Assembly: GCA_963978545.1 (NCBI GenBank)
Contig: OZ021731.1
Coordinates: 54,733,242 to 54,797,241, forward strand
DNA length: 64,000 bases
Source of the DNA: Linyphia triangularis
Lineage: Eukaryota; Arthropoda; Arachnida; Araneae; Linyphiidae
Reading direction: 5' to 3'
The stretch's first letter is position 1. Every line of letters starts with the position of its first letter. This document shows positions 1 through 12,095 of this stretch, one piece after another. A program made the translations under genes and the position numbers. The notes beneath the pieces are model-generated. The model made no database searches. It had not been told where the DNA came from and saw only the letters and a list, made by a program, of their open reading frames with translations.

Positions 1-217
1 CCACTCTGAATTCATATCGCACAGGACTAGGTAATAAATTTTTTTGGACTTAGAATTTTCACCTTCATCTTTATCTTCTGTATTTGCGTGAACATTAATT
101 ATGCTAGAGAAAACATTATTAGGCTTAATATGTTCCTCTCAATCTACTTTTGTATATTCTTGTAGATTTTGCCTTTTAAGTCAATGACCAGGTTTTTAAC
201 TCGTTTTCCTACAATAA
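1..217. other. unannotated AT-rich sequence
   Basis: No gene, repeat boundary or RNA is recognised here. It is AT-rich flank to the hAT-like MITE that follows. Confidence 0.4.
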
Positions 218-625
218 CAGAGTGGCCACAGAACCTGGAAATCAGGGAAATGTCAGGGAGTTTTCTAATTCTGGAAATGTCAGGGAACTATAAAATTCCA
301 CGAAAATCAAGGAAATTTCAGTCATGTTTTCACGTTCTTCTGTATTTTTGTGCCATTTACCGGAAGATTTGTTGTGGTAATCGTTAAAAGTTTAATGTTA
401 CGGAAAAATTTAAACTGTTCATTACCTCAAAATCTATTTTTCAAAAATTGGCGTCTTATCTCCTTAGCATATCTGTTCTATTAGATTAGGGTGTCTATAC
501 ATCTGGAAAAATTGGTGAAATTTGAAAAAAAAGTGTACCGTAAAATCAGGGAATTTTTAAGAAATCTGTCAGGGAAATCAGGGAATTGTCAGGGATTTTT
601 TTCCCTGAATTTTGTGCCCACCCTG
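218..625. mobile_element. hAT-like MITE (CAGRGTGG ends)
   Basis: The left end starts CAGAGTGGCCACAGAACC, and the reverse complement of the right end reads CAGGGTGGGCACAAAATT. The two imperfect terminal inverted repeats bracket 408 bp rich in CAGGGAAAT-type motifs. The same motifs fill the larger element at 1589-4427, so both belong to one family. There is no coding capacity. hAT assignment rests on the CAG...CTG ends; a clean 8-bp target duplication is not visible. Confidence 0.6.
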
Positions 626-1588
626 AATAAAATCAGTTCAAAATATATGCTCACTAGGTATACAACTGTTGAAGACTGTTATTCTTTTTCTTGATACTAT
701 CTCCAATCCCTCTCACCCCTTGTAGCGCTAGTAAATCAATATCATAGCTGTCCATCTGATCGGTCAGCATTTTAAGTCCTTTACCTTTATATTAAATCCG
801 AATGTTTCAAGTTCCAATATTCATGTCCTTAAACCCCTTTGCTAGTCCGTCTATAGTACTAGTCCGTCTACAGTATTTCAACTCCGAGTATTTCTTTTCT
901 TCAGATTTCGTAACAAGGTTTTTTACAGAGTAGAGTTGTTAGTCCCGCCTAACACCCAACCTGGAGGACTAGAGTGTTGCACAGTCTGAAGTCTCCCCTT
1001 TGTTCTGTCTGTTTAAGGAAACTAAGTCAGTAGTTAAGCTACCGCCGGCATTGCTTTCATACAGACACAAATCACAGCACCACGTTAAAGTAGAAACAGT
1101 GGGAAAAAATAGGATTGCATTTAACTGTTTTAAATTTAGTTGAGTTTTTAGTATATACCATTGAACAGTTGATAAGTCCAGTGCTACTAATAGATGGAAC
1201 AAATTTGGCCACAATAACTTAGATATCTATACCATTTATTAGAAATTTAGCACAAACATGTGATTTTCCCTTTTTTTTTTTTTTTTACTATTATTTTTCT
1301 TTTGAAATGAACTGTGTCAGTTTCTGTACATCCTGTGGAAGTGTACTTTATATGAACATGCACGGAATTTAGATCTCAAGAGAAAAATTCTTTTCAAAGA
1401 ATATTGAATATGCCATTATTAGAAGGAAAATGTCATTATATTTTACACTTCTAAAAGTACGTTTTTGTAGTGATTTTAAAGTTTTATTACTTTAGAATAG
1501 GGGATACCTTCGTAAGGAAAATAAAGAAATTTGCTAAAACAGTTATCAAGTTTGAAGTCTACTAATTTTATTCTTCAGGTATAAAAAT
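626..1588. other. intergenic, no gene recognised
   Basis: AT-rich sequence with only short chance ORFs. One T-run lies near 1270. No transposon ends or splice-flanked coding block were seen. Confidence 0.4.
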
Positions 1589-1791
1589 CAGGGTGTCCAC
1601 AGATCGGGAAAACCGGGAATATCGGGAAAAGTCAGGGAATTCGGTATTACGGGAAAAATCAGGGAATTATCAGGGATTTTGTCAAAGTTTAAAGGAATTT
1701 TCCGAAATTAAAATGAAACTTTTAATTTTGACAATTAAAGATACACTGCTACCAAAAATATAAAAATCAATTTGAAAAAAAATTAGAAAAA

Positions 1792-1794
<3 letters not shown>

Positions 1795-1824
<30 letters not shown>
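1795..1824. repeat. poly(A) tract, 30 bp
   Basis: Uninterrupted run of A inside the 1589-4427 element. It is one of many A/T homopolymers of 28-41 bases in this window. Confidence 0.95.
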
Positions 1825-1826
<2 letters not shown>

Positions 1827-1849
1827 CGGATCGCAAGACCGACCACACA

Positions 1850-3110
1850 ACTTTTTGCATTAAAATTTCCTGACAATCACTGAACCTGCTTGCGTTCAGA
1901 TTTGCTTCAAATCGCCGATGGAATGACTACATTTCTTCCTCATTTTTCTCTTATATTATAGTAGTCTATCGGCATTATTTATGTTGGTATTTGATGGTCA
2001 TTTTTCTGAACTTTACGATGGTAAAATGGCCGATATTTTCGTGATTATAGAGGGCAAGAAACACGTTCTTGCATGCTGCTCATTTTCGTGATGTGTCACT
2101 GACGCTATTTCAGAGATTGCACCTGTCAGCCATGGTACAGTTCTGCTGAAACACGGATTTCAGCATTTTTTGTTGTTGAAATTTCCATCATTCCTGAGAC
2201 GGATTCAAAACTGCATTACAATTTGATTGGGTTTACTTGCTTGTTTTATAACCAAGGAACCTACATACTTTCAGACTTCCCCAAACTTGTGATGTAATGA
2301 CCACTTTTTTTGCTGATTGCCAGCATCTATCCCTGTTATTTATGCTGGTGTGTGGTGGTTAGTTTCGTCGAACGTTACTCTGATGTTAAGCTGGTTATTG
2401 CCGAGATTTTCGCTGCTAAGAAGGGAGCTATCACCGAGATTTACATTCTTGTGATGTTCATTTTAGTCCCTATTAATCACTATTCCAAGGTTTGCGCCTC
2501 AATAGTTGTCTATATCGCCGAGATTTACGCTTGTGATTGTCAATTTCGTAGATTGTGACGTCGATAGAATCGCGTCTATTTCAGCGATTTCCATCGATAT
2601 ATTGGATGCTAACGTTGATATTTACGTTGGTGTGATGGTCATTTTTGCCGATTGTTGCCTTAATGTAGGGATGTGATTGCTTCCGCCGATCTCTCCGCTT
2701 TCGTAAATTTTTCTTATTTTTCCACTTATCAAAGTTTTCCTCCCACAATTTTCTCATTGATCTCGCGGAGATTAAATTTTCCTGACAATCATGGAACGTG
2801 CATGCTTTCAGTCTTCCCCAAACCACCGATGGAATTATTATCCACCGATGCCCTCCCCCCCCCTTATTTTTCTGTAATGTTAGACTATCGGAATTATTTA
2901 CATTGGTATGTTATAGCCATTTTGCAGAACGTTACGCTGATGAAATCGAGTCTTACTCCAAAATAATAGTTACTGACGTTATTACAGAGGTTTGCATCTG
3001 TCGGACATAGTACAGTTCAGCTAAAACGTGAATTTCGACTTTTTCTTTTAATTGAAATTTTGATCATTCCTGAGATATCGATACAAATGTGCATTACAAT
3101 TTTGTTGGAC
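1850..3110. repeat. two diverged direct repeats of about 350 bp
   Basis: The block at about 1862-2225 recurs at about 2774-3105. Shared landmarks in order are CCTGACAATCA, a CCGATGGAAT box, CTATCGG followed by ATTATTTA, GGTACAGTTC/AGTACAGTTC, and a closing GCATTACAATTT. A third partial copy starts near 3115. The unit spacing is about 0.9 kb, so the interior of the hAT-like element grew by segmental duplication. Divergence looks high, by eye. Confidence 0.6.
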
Positions 3111-3802
3111 TTACAAGTCTGGCAATCACGGAACCTTCTTACCGGGCATTTTTGCCGATTGTTGGTTTAATATAATTGCCGAGACTTGCGCCGGTACGGC
3201 TGACGCTATCACCGATATTTACGTTGAAGTAGCTGTAATTTTCACTTAGATTTAAGCCGTTTTGACTGAAGCTATTGGCGAGATTCGCGACGTCGTTTTG
3301 GTGTCATTCGCCTAGACATCCGCTGATGTGAAAGCCGCTATGTACGTTATTAGTGTGTATGTGAGGATCGTTTTCACCGTTTGGTTTGAATTGATGATGA
3401 ATGATTAGAATTTTAATTTAATTTTGTACAAGAAATTAATCCAAATCGTCCCAGTTTTTATTATGTATCCTTATTTAAAATTGTCATTTTAACTGCTATT
3501 GAATGTAAAATTGTTTATTTTAACTTGGAAAAACAATTTTACATTTTAACTATAGATATGTAAGTAATAGTTTAAAGTTAAAGCAATTTTTTATGTATAA
3601 TTGTTTAAAATTAATCGTCAGGGGAAAATGTGTTTATTTTGTAAAAATTTTGCTTGGGTATTGTACTTAAACAGCGGCTACAGTTGATCTTAAACAAAAA
3701 AGAAAAATGCAAATAATGAAATTGAACAATTTGAACAATGAAATTATGCAAACTAAAAAGCCATTGAAAATGGTGTAACTCCCCCAATCCAACTACATTT
3801 CA

Positions 3803-3806
<4 letters not shown>

Positions 3807-3847
<41 letters not shown>
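3807..3847. repeat. poly(T) tract, 41 bp
   Basis: Uninterrupted T41 inside the hAT-like element. Confidence 0.95.
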
Positions 3848-3851
<4 letters not shown>

Positions 3852-4427
3852 ACACAAATTAATATATAATTCATAAAATATAAAAATTTTACTTTACGAA
3901 AATATTTTAAAGTAATTATTGATTTTTAAAATTTGATTACAATTTCAAGTATTCAGAAAACAAAAATAGTTAGTATAATATATAGAGTATTTGTTGAATG
4001 TGTATGTGTGTGTTTGATCCATTTTGACATGATTTATGGTTTGTCTTTATTTTTAAAATTTTACTTAAGAAAACAGCTTATTAAATCTGAAATTTAATAC
4101 TAGAGTCCTCTTTTCTTGAGATTAGATTGTAATGAGAAAAAAAAGTTTGATTTTAAAGTAGAATTGCACACTCATAGCACAGGTACACTATACATACACT
4201 ACACTAAATGAAGCAATTTAGTGTTTGTGTCTTAAATGTGTAAAGATAAACAGTACAAGCATCGTAATTTTCTTTATGATGGTGAATTTGAATGTTCTTT
4301 TACTTGAAAGTTTATTATTTATATATATTTTGTCGATAACTTATAATCAGGGAAAAAATTGGGTGTTGCAGGGAATAAGCAGGGAAATATCAGGGAATTT
4401 TAAAATAACTTTTCTGTGGACACCCTG

Positions 4428-5273
4428 AAAAATATAATTAACCTCGACTGACCAATGGGCGTCTATTTTTATGACAGAAAAATTCACAAAATTAAAACTG
4501 ATTATTTTTTGTCGCAGAGATTAAAAAACTTCTCTAACAATAGTGAACTTGCTATAAAGCTTTAACAAACGTCTCAATGCGTACAACTTCAGATTCAGCT
4601 AAAATTTAGACTTGGTCAAATACCTCCGAGCTCCTTCCAAACTCAAATTCCGCTAAAAGAAATAGTCGTATGCAATCGTTAATGTTTTTTGAAGTCTTAT
4701 TCAAGTGTGTCATTTGTGTTAATTGAGATATAAAAAGGAGTTGAAGATCTTGTCACTGTCCTCCCCAAGCTTTCCCTTAAAAACACTATATGAAGATCTC
4801 TGTTAATTAATAAAATGCGCTCGTATATCACTCCTATCTTTCCTTTTCCTTCTTAGATAAGAGAAATATAGCAACCGTAACTTTCTTTTGGACATACTTT
4901 AAAATTATATTCTTATATTAAAAAATAAATATTCATAAATAACTAAATACTTTAAAACAACACTATCCTCGTACTGCTTTCACTGAGTGAAAATAATGAC
5001 CTAACTGTTTAAAGATGCGAGCGAAAAGTCCGCAGGTATGTGTTCGTGTGAAAAGGCATGCGTTTGCGGGCCCGCATCCGCTTTCGCACCACGTGAAAGA
5101 GGCCTAATTGTTTAATTATATAACTGTTATTTTTCTAAAAAATGTTTGAAGTTAAATTTTTCGAAAAATGGCAGTATTTGCCGGTATTGAAACAAGTTTT
5201 GGAAAGCTTATGTCAGCCTCAATAGAATATTCATATTTTTTTTTTTTTTAAATTATCTAAAAAATTGTAAGAA
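4428..5273. other. intergenic with a GC-richer patch
   Basis: No gene is recognised. 5018-5108 stands out as GC-rich against its AT-rich surroundings, with nested short palindromes such as TTTGCGGGCCCGCA. It resembles the end of an unidentified transposon. Confidence 0.35.
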
Positions 5274-5405
5274 TTATTCTTAAAATTTTGGATATTATCC
5301 CTAAAATGTTCCTAGAATTTTGGAATCATCACTAAAATGTTCCTAGAATTTTTGGAATTATCCCTAAAATGTTCCTAGAATTTTTGGAATTATCCCTAAA
5401 ATGAT
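5274..5405. repeat. minisatellite, about 32-bp unit
   Basis: About four tandem copies of a unit containing CCTAGAATTTTTGGAATTAT followed by CCCTAAAATGTT. The last two full units are nearly identical and the first is diverged. Confidence 0.8.
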
Positions 5406-5489
5406 TCCAATCTTAACACGGTCACGGAATACTACGATGAAGGGTGTATATTAGGGTGGGCCGAAAATGGTCAAAACATTTTTTTTTCT

Positions 5490-6480
5490 CGAAATCGTTT
5501 TGGGAATAGTGCGGAAAAGTTGCCTAATGGGTCAATTAGAGCACTCAAAAAATTTCGTCAATTTTGCTCAATAGCTAGCCCCGCCCCTCTGGCACTGAAA
5601 ATGTAAAATGTGACAAAAAATGCAATTTTAAGCCATTTTTTGGAAAATTTTGGAATTTTTTTTTAAAAACTGGCATTGGTATAAGCATGGAATAGTTGCC
5701 TATTGTATCAGTTGAAACACACACAAAATTTCGTCCATTTTGCTCAATATTTAGCTGCGCCCCTTTTGCTTTAAACAAAAATGTGCCTAAATGTCGCAAA
5801 ATCGTTACAAATTCGACGTTAGGGGAGATAAAAAAAAATGTTTTTTCGAAATCGGTCTTGGAATAGCGTGAAAAAGTTACCCAATGGTTCAATTAAAACG
5901 CACACAAAATTTCGTCAATTTTGTTCAATTTCTAGCAGCGCCCCTCTGGCATTGAAAATTTCCAAAAAAAAAAACCACACAAAAAATGTTTTTTTAAGCC
6001 ATTTTCTGAAATTTTTGAAATAATTTTTAAAAATGGCATTGACATAGCATAGAATAGTTGCCTAATGTGTTAGTTAGAACACACACAAAATTTGATCCGT
6101 TTTTCTCAATATTTAGCCGCTCCCCTCTTACTGTAGGCAAAAAAGTGTCTAAATGTCACAAAATCGTAGGATTGGACGTTAGGGTGGACCAATTTTTTTT
6201 TCAAATCGGTCTTGTCATAGCGTGGAAAAGTTTTCTAACGGGTCGGTTAGAACACACACAAAATTTCGTCAATTTTGTTCAATATCTAGCCACGTCCCTC
6301 TGGCATCAAAAATGTCCATAACATACAAAAAATGCACTTTTAAGCCAATTTTTAAGCAATTACTTAATTTTTTTTTAAAAACCAGCATTTGCATAACACG
6401 GAATGGGTCAGTTAGAATACACAACAAGTTTCATCCATTTTGATTGGAATCTAGGGGCGTCCCTTTGAGTAAAAGTTTAA
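5490..6480. repeat. three tandem units of about 355 bp
   Basis: The landmark CGAAATCG(T/G) followed by TTGGAATAG and AAAGTT(G/A)CC recurs near 5492, 5847 and 6205. Each is followed about 180 bp later by a TGGCATTGRYATA-type motif. The units are the left arm of the foldback element and recur inverted at 7330-7908. Confidence 0.75.
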
Positions 6481-6722
6481 AAATAAGGGTGAAAAGCAGC
6501 GTACTTAGAAGGGGTCACTTAGAAACCACATAAAAGTGTAGTCAATATTGCTCAATATCTAGCTACTCCTAGCATTTCCAAAATCACCAAAATAAATAAT
6601 ACGCATATTAAAAATCGGAAGTATATTTATTATTATAATACTTATTTATATTTAGAAATCGAGAATTTCAAATATTATAAAGTAAAAAAGGGTAGGCATA
6701 AAATGCTTACCAAGTGTAGTTT

Positions 6723-6920
6723 TCAGAATAGTACTTGTCCCTTATTATCAAATGTTGGAAGTTCTCTTCTTGCTTGAATCTTAGCCCGTATATAAACGTC
6801 TTTTGCAGCATCACCACAAACTTTCGTTAAAGCTTCAGATACGAGTTTAACACATCTCTCGACTGCTTGCGTGTGACATGGAAACTTCTCAAATGGTTTA
6901 TAGGAACTTGTTCTTGCCAC
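6723..6920 (-). pseudogene. fragment of an arthropod repeat-associated protein of unknown function
   Basis: About 65 minus-strand codons, bounded upstream by an in-frame TAA and downstream by TGA. The stretch FEKFPCHTQAVERCVKLV resembles, from memory, a segment found in many uncharacterised arthropod proteins linked to repeats. The coding character (balanced charge, no runs) contrasts with the AT-rich neighbourhood. It lies in the loop of the foldback element. There is no promoter, and the ORF is far shorter than a whole protein, so it is treated as a remnant. No function is proposed. Confidence 0.5.
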
Positions 6921-6973
6921 ATATCTTCCAATTCTTTATCTTCTCTATACATTGTAAGCAGGGGTTCTGTTAT

Positions 6974-7335
6974 CAGGGTTCTCACGGTCATTGAAAGTCA
7001 TTAAAGGTGCTTAATATTTTTGAACTTGTTTTCAAGGCCTTGAAAATGCTTAGAGGTCCAAAAAAGTCCTTAATTTTTACGGATGTTGTGCGACCAACTG
7101 CAAAATTTATAAAAACAACAACTTGGAACTTGCTATCGCAACGTATCGAAATTCTCCGACTTATTTGTATTACCCATCCACCAACTCGTAACTTTTTTTG
7201 GTAGAATATACTTTATTAAAAATTTATATATAGACATATTACCTGAAAACAAATTTTCAATGGTCCTTAAAAACATTATTTAGGTGCTTATAAGTCTTTG
7301 AAAAGTAATTGATTTTCATTCTGTGATTTGAGTTT
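6974..7335. mobile_element. hAT-like MITE copy 1 (CAGGGTTCTCAC end)
   Basis: Starts CAGGGTTCTCACGGTCATTG and shares about 350 bp with 8441-8840, including GCTTAATATTTTTGAACTTG and the closing TTCTGTGATTTGAGT. Its 3' terminus is missing the GGGAACCCTG end that copy 2 retains. It is nested inside the foldback element. Confidence 0.65.
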
Positions 7336-7908
7336 CTAAAAAATAATTTACAAAAATTTCAATAAAATGGCTTAAAAGTGCATTTTTTGTGTGTTTTTAG
7401 ACATTTTCAATGCCGGAGGGGCGCGGCTAGAAATTGAACAAAATTGACGAAATTTGTTGTGCGTTTTAATTGACCCATTAGGTAACTTTTTCACGCTATT
7501 CCAAGACCGATTTCGAAAAAATATTTTTTTTTTATCACTCTTAACGTTGAATCTGTTACGATTTTGTGACATTTAGGTACATTTTTGTTCAAAGCAAGAG
7601 GGGCGTGGCTAAATATTGAGCTAAATGGATGAAATTTAGTGGGTGTACCAACTGATACATTAGGCAACTATTCCATGCTTATACCAATGCCGGTTTTTAA
7701 AAAAAATTTACAAAATTTTCAAAAAAAATGGCTTAAAATTGGATTTTTTTAAATCACTTTTTACATTTTTAATGGCAGAGGGGCGCGGCTAGATATTGAG
7801 CAAAATTGACGAAATTTTGTGTGTGTTCTAATTGACCCATTAGGCAACTTGTCCGCGCTATTCCCAAACCGATTTTGAAAAAAAAGGTTTTTCGGCCCAT
7901 CCTAATGT

Positions 7909-8440
7909 ATATATCTCGGACCAACCTATCTTCGCCCCCTTCCTGACCACTTTCTGATAGATCGTAACTCTTTCCCCAGCTACTTTTTGTCGCTCCAATC
8001 TAATTCGAAGTGGAAAGTTTTAACTTAAAATTCGAAGGATGGTGGTTCGTTTTTTTTTTGGCCAAAAATGGAATTTTAAAAGAAAAAAATCATGGAACAC
8101 AAACTAATATTTTGTTTTCTTTCTAATTTTGAAATATACCATTATTTTATGTTAATTTCTTATAAATCATTTTGTTATTTTCCACAGGATTTTGCTACTG
8201 AAGTTGAGCAACTTACTCTGATGTTTTAGTTATTTAAGTTAGAAGACATGAACCTCCGTTCACTTGGATGTGAAGAAGTTTCGAGGTATGGCCAATTTTG
8301 GTATGCATAAATGAACTGATTTTCAGTATGTTTTTAGTTATTTCATAGTTAATAGTTGTATTGTAATGTGTTAACTATATTTTAACTCATTATTTTTGGA
8401 AGTGTAAAGATGTTTTCCAAAGCATTGCCCGTTGCTTTTT
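7909..8440. other. intergenic, no gene recognised
   Basis: AT-rich sequence between two transposon copies. Nothing coding is recognised. Confidence 0.4.
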
Positions 8441-8840
8441 CCAAGGTCATTGAAGTGCTTAATATTTTTGAACTTGTTTTCAAGGCATTGACAGTGCTTG
8501 AAAATGATTAGAGATGCTTAAAAGTCCTTGAAATTGCTTAGAGGTCCTTAAGTGTCCTTAATTTTTGCAAATGTTGTGTGCTCAATTGCAAAATTTATAA
8601 AAAATACAACTCGAACTAGCTATTCCCAAGCAACCGCCACTTATCCTCTCCGTATCGGAATTCTCTGTCATATTTGTATTACGCATGCGCCAACTTGTAA
8701 CTTTTTTGGTAGCATATACTTTATTAAAAATTTATAAATAGACATGATGCCTGAAAACAAATTTTCAAAGGTCCTTAAAGACATTATTCAGGTCCTGAAA
8801 AGTCATTGATTTTCATTCTGTGATTTGAGTGGGAACCCTG
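8441..8840. mobile_element. hAT-like MITE copy 2 (GGGAACCCTG end)
   Basis: Direct-orientation relative of 6974-7335. This copy keeps the 3' terminus GTGGGAACCCTG, the inverted counterpart of copy 1's CAGGGTTCTCAC. It lacks the 5' CAGGG end and begins at CCAAGGTCATTG. Together the two copies define a complete element of about 0.4 kb with 12-bp inverted termini. Confidence 0.65.
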
Positions 8841-8879
8841 TTAAAAAATGTCAAAAAGAAACCACACTGTTTTGACCAC

Positions 8880-8910
<31 letters not shown>

Positions 8911-10246
8911 TTATCCTTTGTGTGTAACAAAATCACAGATAATTGTAGTTCTGTTAAGATACTGAATATCACTTGCACTTTTAACTCGTTTAAATTGTGC
9001 TCTCTTCAAGCTTGGTGCTTTGTGAGGCAATCATGAGCCTCTTGTTGTGTTAGGTTTATTCTTTACGATAGCTGTCTAATATGATCTCTTGAGACGTTAT
9101 CCGACCTTGAGAAGACAAACTTTTCTAGTCCAATTTAAAGATTACTTTATTATTATTGGTACAGAATCTTGCATTTTCTGATATCACTATCTTCTCCTTA
9201 GAAAGCTCGATCGAAAGGTTGTTCATTTTCTCTGTATCGTATCTCTCATTTCTTGGTGTTCTGCATGTATTTCACATAAAAGAATGAGCTCCATCAAGAG
9301 AAGAGAAATTCAGCCTTCGATTTTTTTTTTTTACGAAATCTTATGTTCGATTTAGAATACATAGAAAGTAGGCTAGAGAAATCAGATTCAAGTATGTGAA
9401 TTTTATAATTTTAAACGTTGTTTTTGTCTTTTGTACTTACTGATATCTGTGGAAAAAATGTGTCCACAAATGATAATATTGAAGAAATTTTTAGTAGTTC
9501 AAAAGCATATCTTTTTTAATTAGTTTAGTTCTTGCGTTCTAAGAAATTGAAACTTTTTCAAAGTTTTCTTTCGATATGGTTCTCCAACTGTTTTAGATAG
9601 TTCGTTTTTAAGCTCATTTTTGGTGTTGAAAGTTTTACCCATTTCCATCAATTTTAAGCCCAAAAATGCTCTATAAATTTGCCATTGTCTCTAATTGAGC
9701 TTTCTTGGTGATCAAACATGGCATTGAGAACTCAGCTAGAATTTTCTGTTGTATTGTTGGAACTTGAATTGTTTTGTCGGGAAGTTTTGTTTGAACAGGT
9801 ACTCTGCAGATGTTATCAGAGGTACCTTCAGCAATAGATTTTCTATAAAAATGTCTTCTTATTCAATCTGTTTTTAATCAAGCAATTGTTGTTCTTGTTC
9901 CATTGAGAATGAAATTCTTCGGATAAAAATAGGCAGTATAAATTTCTCTAATGATTATTCTAATGAAAGTAGCTTTCTTTTGAATTACAAATTTCCAATC
10001 CTGATAACATCCTTTATATCAGATATTGATTAATTAATTTCTCTCCTTTTTTTGCCTTGTTTTTTTCCATAATCTCCAAAGGAGACTTTTTACAACCGGC
10101 ATATTATATATTTTCTTATTTATTTTTTCCCATTCTTCTTTCATTTAGGATGTTTGGGAAAATGGGCTAAAATGATCTCCAGTTTTAAGTGTGGATAACT
10201 CCTTTATGAAACATCTTTTAGGTTGGTTTATTATTTAGAAATCAAT
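8841..10246. other. intergenic, no gene recognised
   Basis: Holds an A29 tract (8880-8908) and otherwise AT-rich unique sequence. No ORF above about 60 codons has recognisable protein character. Confidence 0.4.
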
Positions 10247-10439
10247 CCCTTTGCACTCGAGGCCTTTTTCGAGCGGAGAGACCAGCAACTCGAGGCATTT
10301 TTGGTTCGGTTCGCGTTTTTGTATTTGCTTCATAGAAACTAAACACAGTCATTGGCCTTGCGTCAAATTTCCGCATCAAACATTGTGGTCCTTTCGTGTT
10401 TCGGCATCTAATCGTGAGTCGCCGCTCGAGTGCAAAGGG
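10247..10439 (+). mobile_element. piggyBac-like MITE copy 1
   Basis: A 193-bp element with inverted ends CCCTTTGCACTCGA and TCGAGTGCAAAGGG. Its interior matches the MITEs at 22062-22265 (same orientation) and 55752-55962 (reversed). The flanks read TCAAT on the left and TCAA on the right, so the TTAA target signature has decayed in this copy. Confidence 0.75.
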
Positions 10440-12095
10440 TCAAGTTTGAACAGTGCTTTTTTAAATATCTCAAGATGGTAAAATACTGTTCACTTCTTTC
10501 CTTCTATTCATTCCTGTCTCCTTAAAAGTGCTTGTTCAGTCAACACTTAATACCACCACTCCAACTTGGAATATTCCCCTCCCCCTTATCTCCTTGAATC
10601 TCCATTCACAGGATTCCTTGAATCCAGGGATTTTTGCCTTATACGACCATGAAGAATTCACCTTTGAATCCTCTATATTTAGAACACAAAAAAATCGGTT
10701 TCAGCTTATTAAATTCCGATGCAAATCCCATCAGTTCAAATTATTTTTCTCTCCTGTTGGTTAAAAATGTTGTGAAATGTTTTGTAGCAATGACTTGTGG
10801 TGAGACATTTGTATGGAGTGGGAAATATACCACCAACTTTGGAATTTGTTCGTGACCTACCGAATTATCCAGGCCTCTGGTTATCAGATGTATTTGATTA
10901 AATATTGAGTGATTCATTTAGGATAAAATTGTGTTTCATGACAATACCATTTTTTTTAGAAAAGCAAGATCGGATATTGACAGACTGGATGACGATCTGA
11001 TTGGATTGGAGAAGATGGGGTTTTGAAAGAAGGAATGGATTCTGTAACATTTATAGAAGGAACAAACACCTTTGCAACCCGAAGTCAAGAAACGGGAACA
11101 ATCTAAGTCGCACTTAGTTGCGTTCAATCACACAGAAAGATAGCTATTTATTGTGATCCTAGCACTGTTTTTGTTGTTATGAATCGGTTAATTTCTCTCT
11201 ATAATTACTTTTGACAAAACAACTAATAAAAATGGTGTGTGTTGTCTCATTCATATTTATACATGGTAGGCGCATACCACTATCACGTAAAAACGTGGTT
11301 TTCAGAAAGAACATCTAAATCAGAATTTCTATAGCTCCGTATTGGTGTAGACAGTGTTATGTGCTTACCTGTAAGTGCGAATTTACAGATTAATTTTCTT
11401 CAGTAATATATGTACTTATTTTGTAGATATTTTTAAAATACAAATTTAACAGGAAATATAATAGAATATCAACATTTTGATAGAACTGAGTGTCTAGTTG
11501 ATAAAATTTTAATTAGATTTAATATAAGAAATATCATTTGTGAAAGAAAATCGTATGTTAACTCTTGTAACAGATCTTGTAACTCTGTAACAGATTCATA
11601 AAAGGAGATTTTTATTTAAAAAAAAAAAATCTCCAAATTATTTTTTTGCGCAGTGTGTGAAGAAAAGGTTTTACTTGAGATAACAATTCGTTTAGAGAGA
11701 AATTTTTAAGAGTTTTTTTTTTAACGTCAGAGACCAGTGAATATGTTAAACGGTACCTCCTTTCCTGGTCACTTCCTTTCATTTAGAAAAGATGAAATAA
11801 TTAAGTCCTTTTATTCAGAATTTCTATCACATTGTAAAAAAATAAGGCTTATACAATAAATTATCCCGAGGCTCTTCTAATGAAAGAACAGTCATGCATA
11901 AATTTTCTAAAATATATTGACAAACTAGTATTGCAAATCGTATGTTGTCGCTATGGATGTTTTTAAAAATTCTGAAATAATAGTGCATCCATCTTACTTT
12001 CAAGACTTCAAGAAAAACTTGACGCATTTTTTTAGTGAAAAATTACCAAAAGTTGGTTTTCATTACTTGTCAAGAGAACCCTCAATATTTGGGAC
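10440..12095. other. intergenic, no gene recognised
   Basis: AT-rich sequence with short overlapping ORFs on both strands near 10530-10860 and 10936-11127. None has a recognisable motif, so none is called a gene. Confidence 0.4.

Larger units (their letters stand above)
1589..4427. mobile_element. non-autonomous hAT-like element, 2.8 kb
   Basis: The first 15 bases (CAGGGTGTCCACAGA) recur as an exact inverted repeat at the right end, which reads TCTGTGGACACCCTG. Both subterminal regions are dense in CAGGGAA/TTCCCTG motifs, typical of hAT ends. The interior has no transposase-like ORF; it carries duplicated blocks (1850-3110), an A30 tract and a T41 tract. Flanking octamers (ATAAAAAT and AAAAATAT) do not match exactly, so the target duplication is unclear. 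Confidence 0.7.
5449..7908. mobile_element. foldback element with tandem-repeat arms
   Basis: The left edge reads TTAGGGTGGGCCGAAAA. The right edge is its inverted counterpart, with a reverse complement of TTAGGATGGGCCGAAAA. The left arm holds three tandem units of about 355 bp, and the right arm (about 7330-7908) holds inverted copies of the same unit. The loop (6480-7330) contains a coding remnant on the minus strand and an inserted hAT-like fragment. It is probably a non-autonomous DNA transposon whose arms expanded by unequal exchange. Exact ends are uncertain by a few bases. Confidence 0.7.

Noticed and set aside
5018..5108. GC-rich patch as a CpG-island promoter
   Set aside because: Too short, no gene nearby, and palindromic structure suggests a transposon end.
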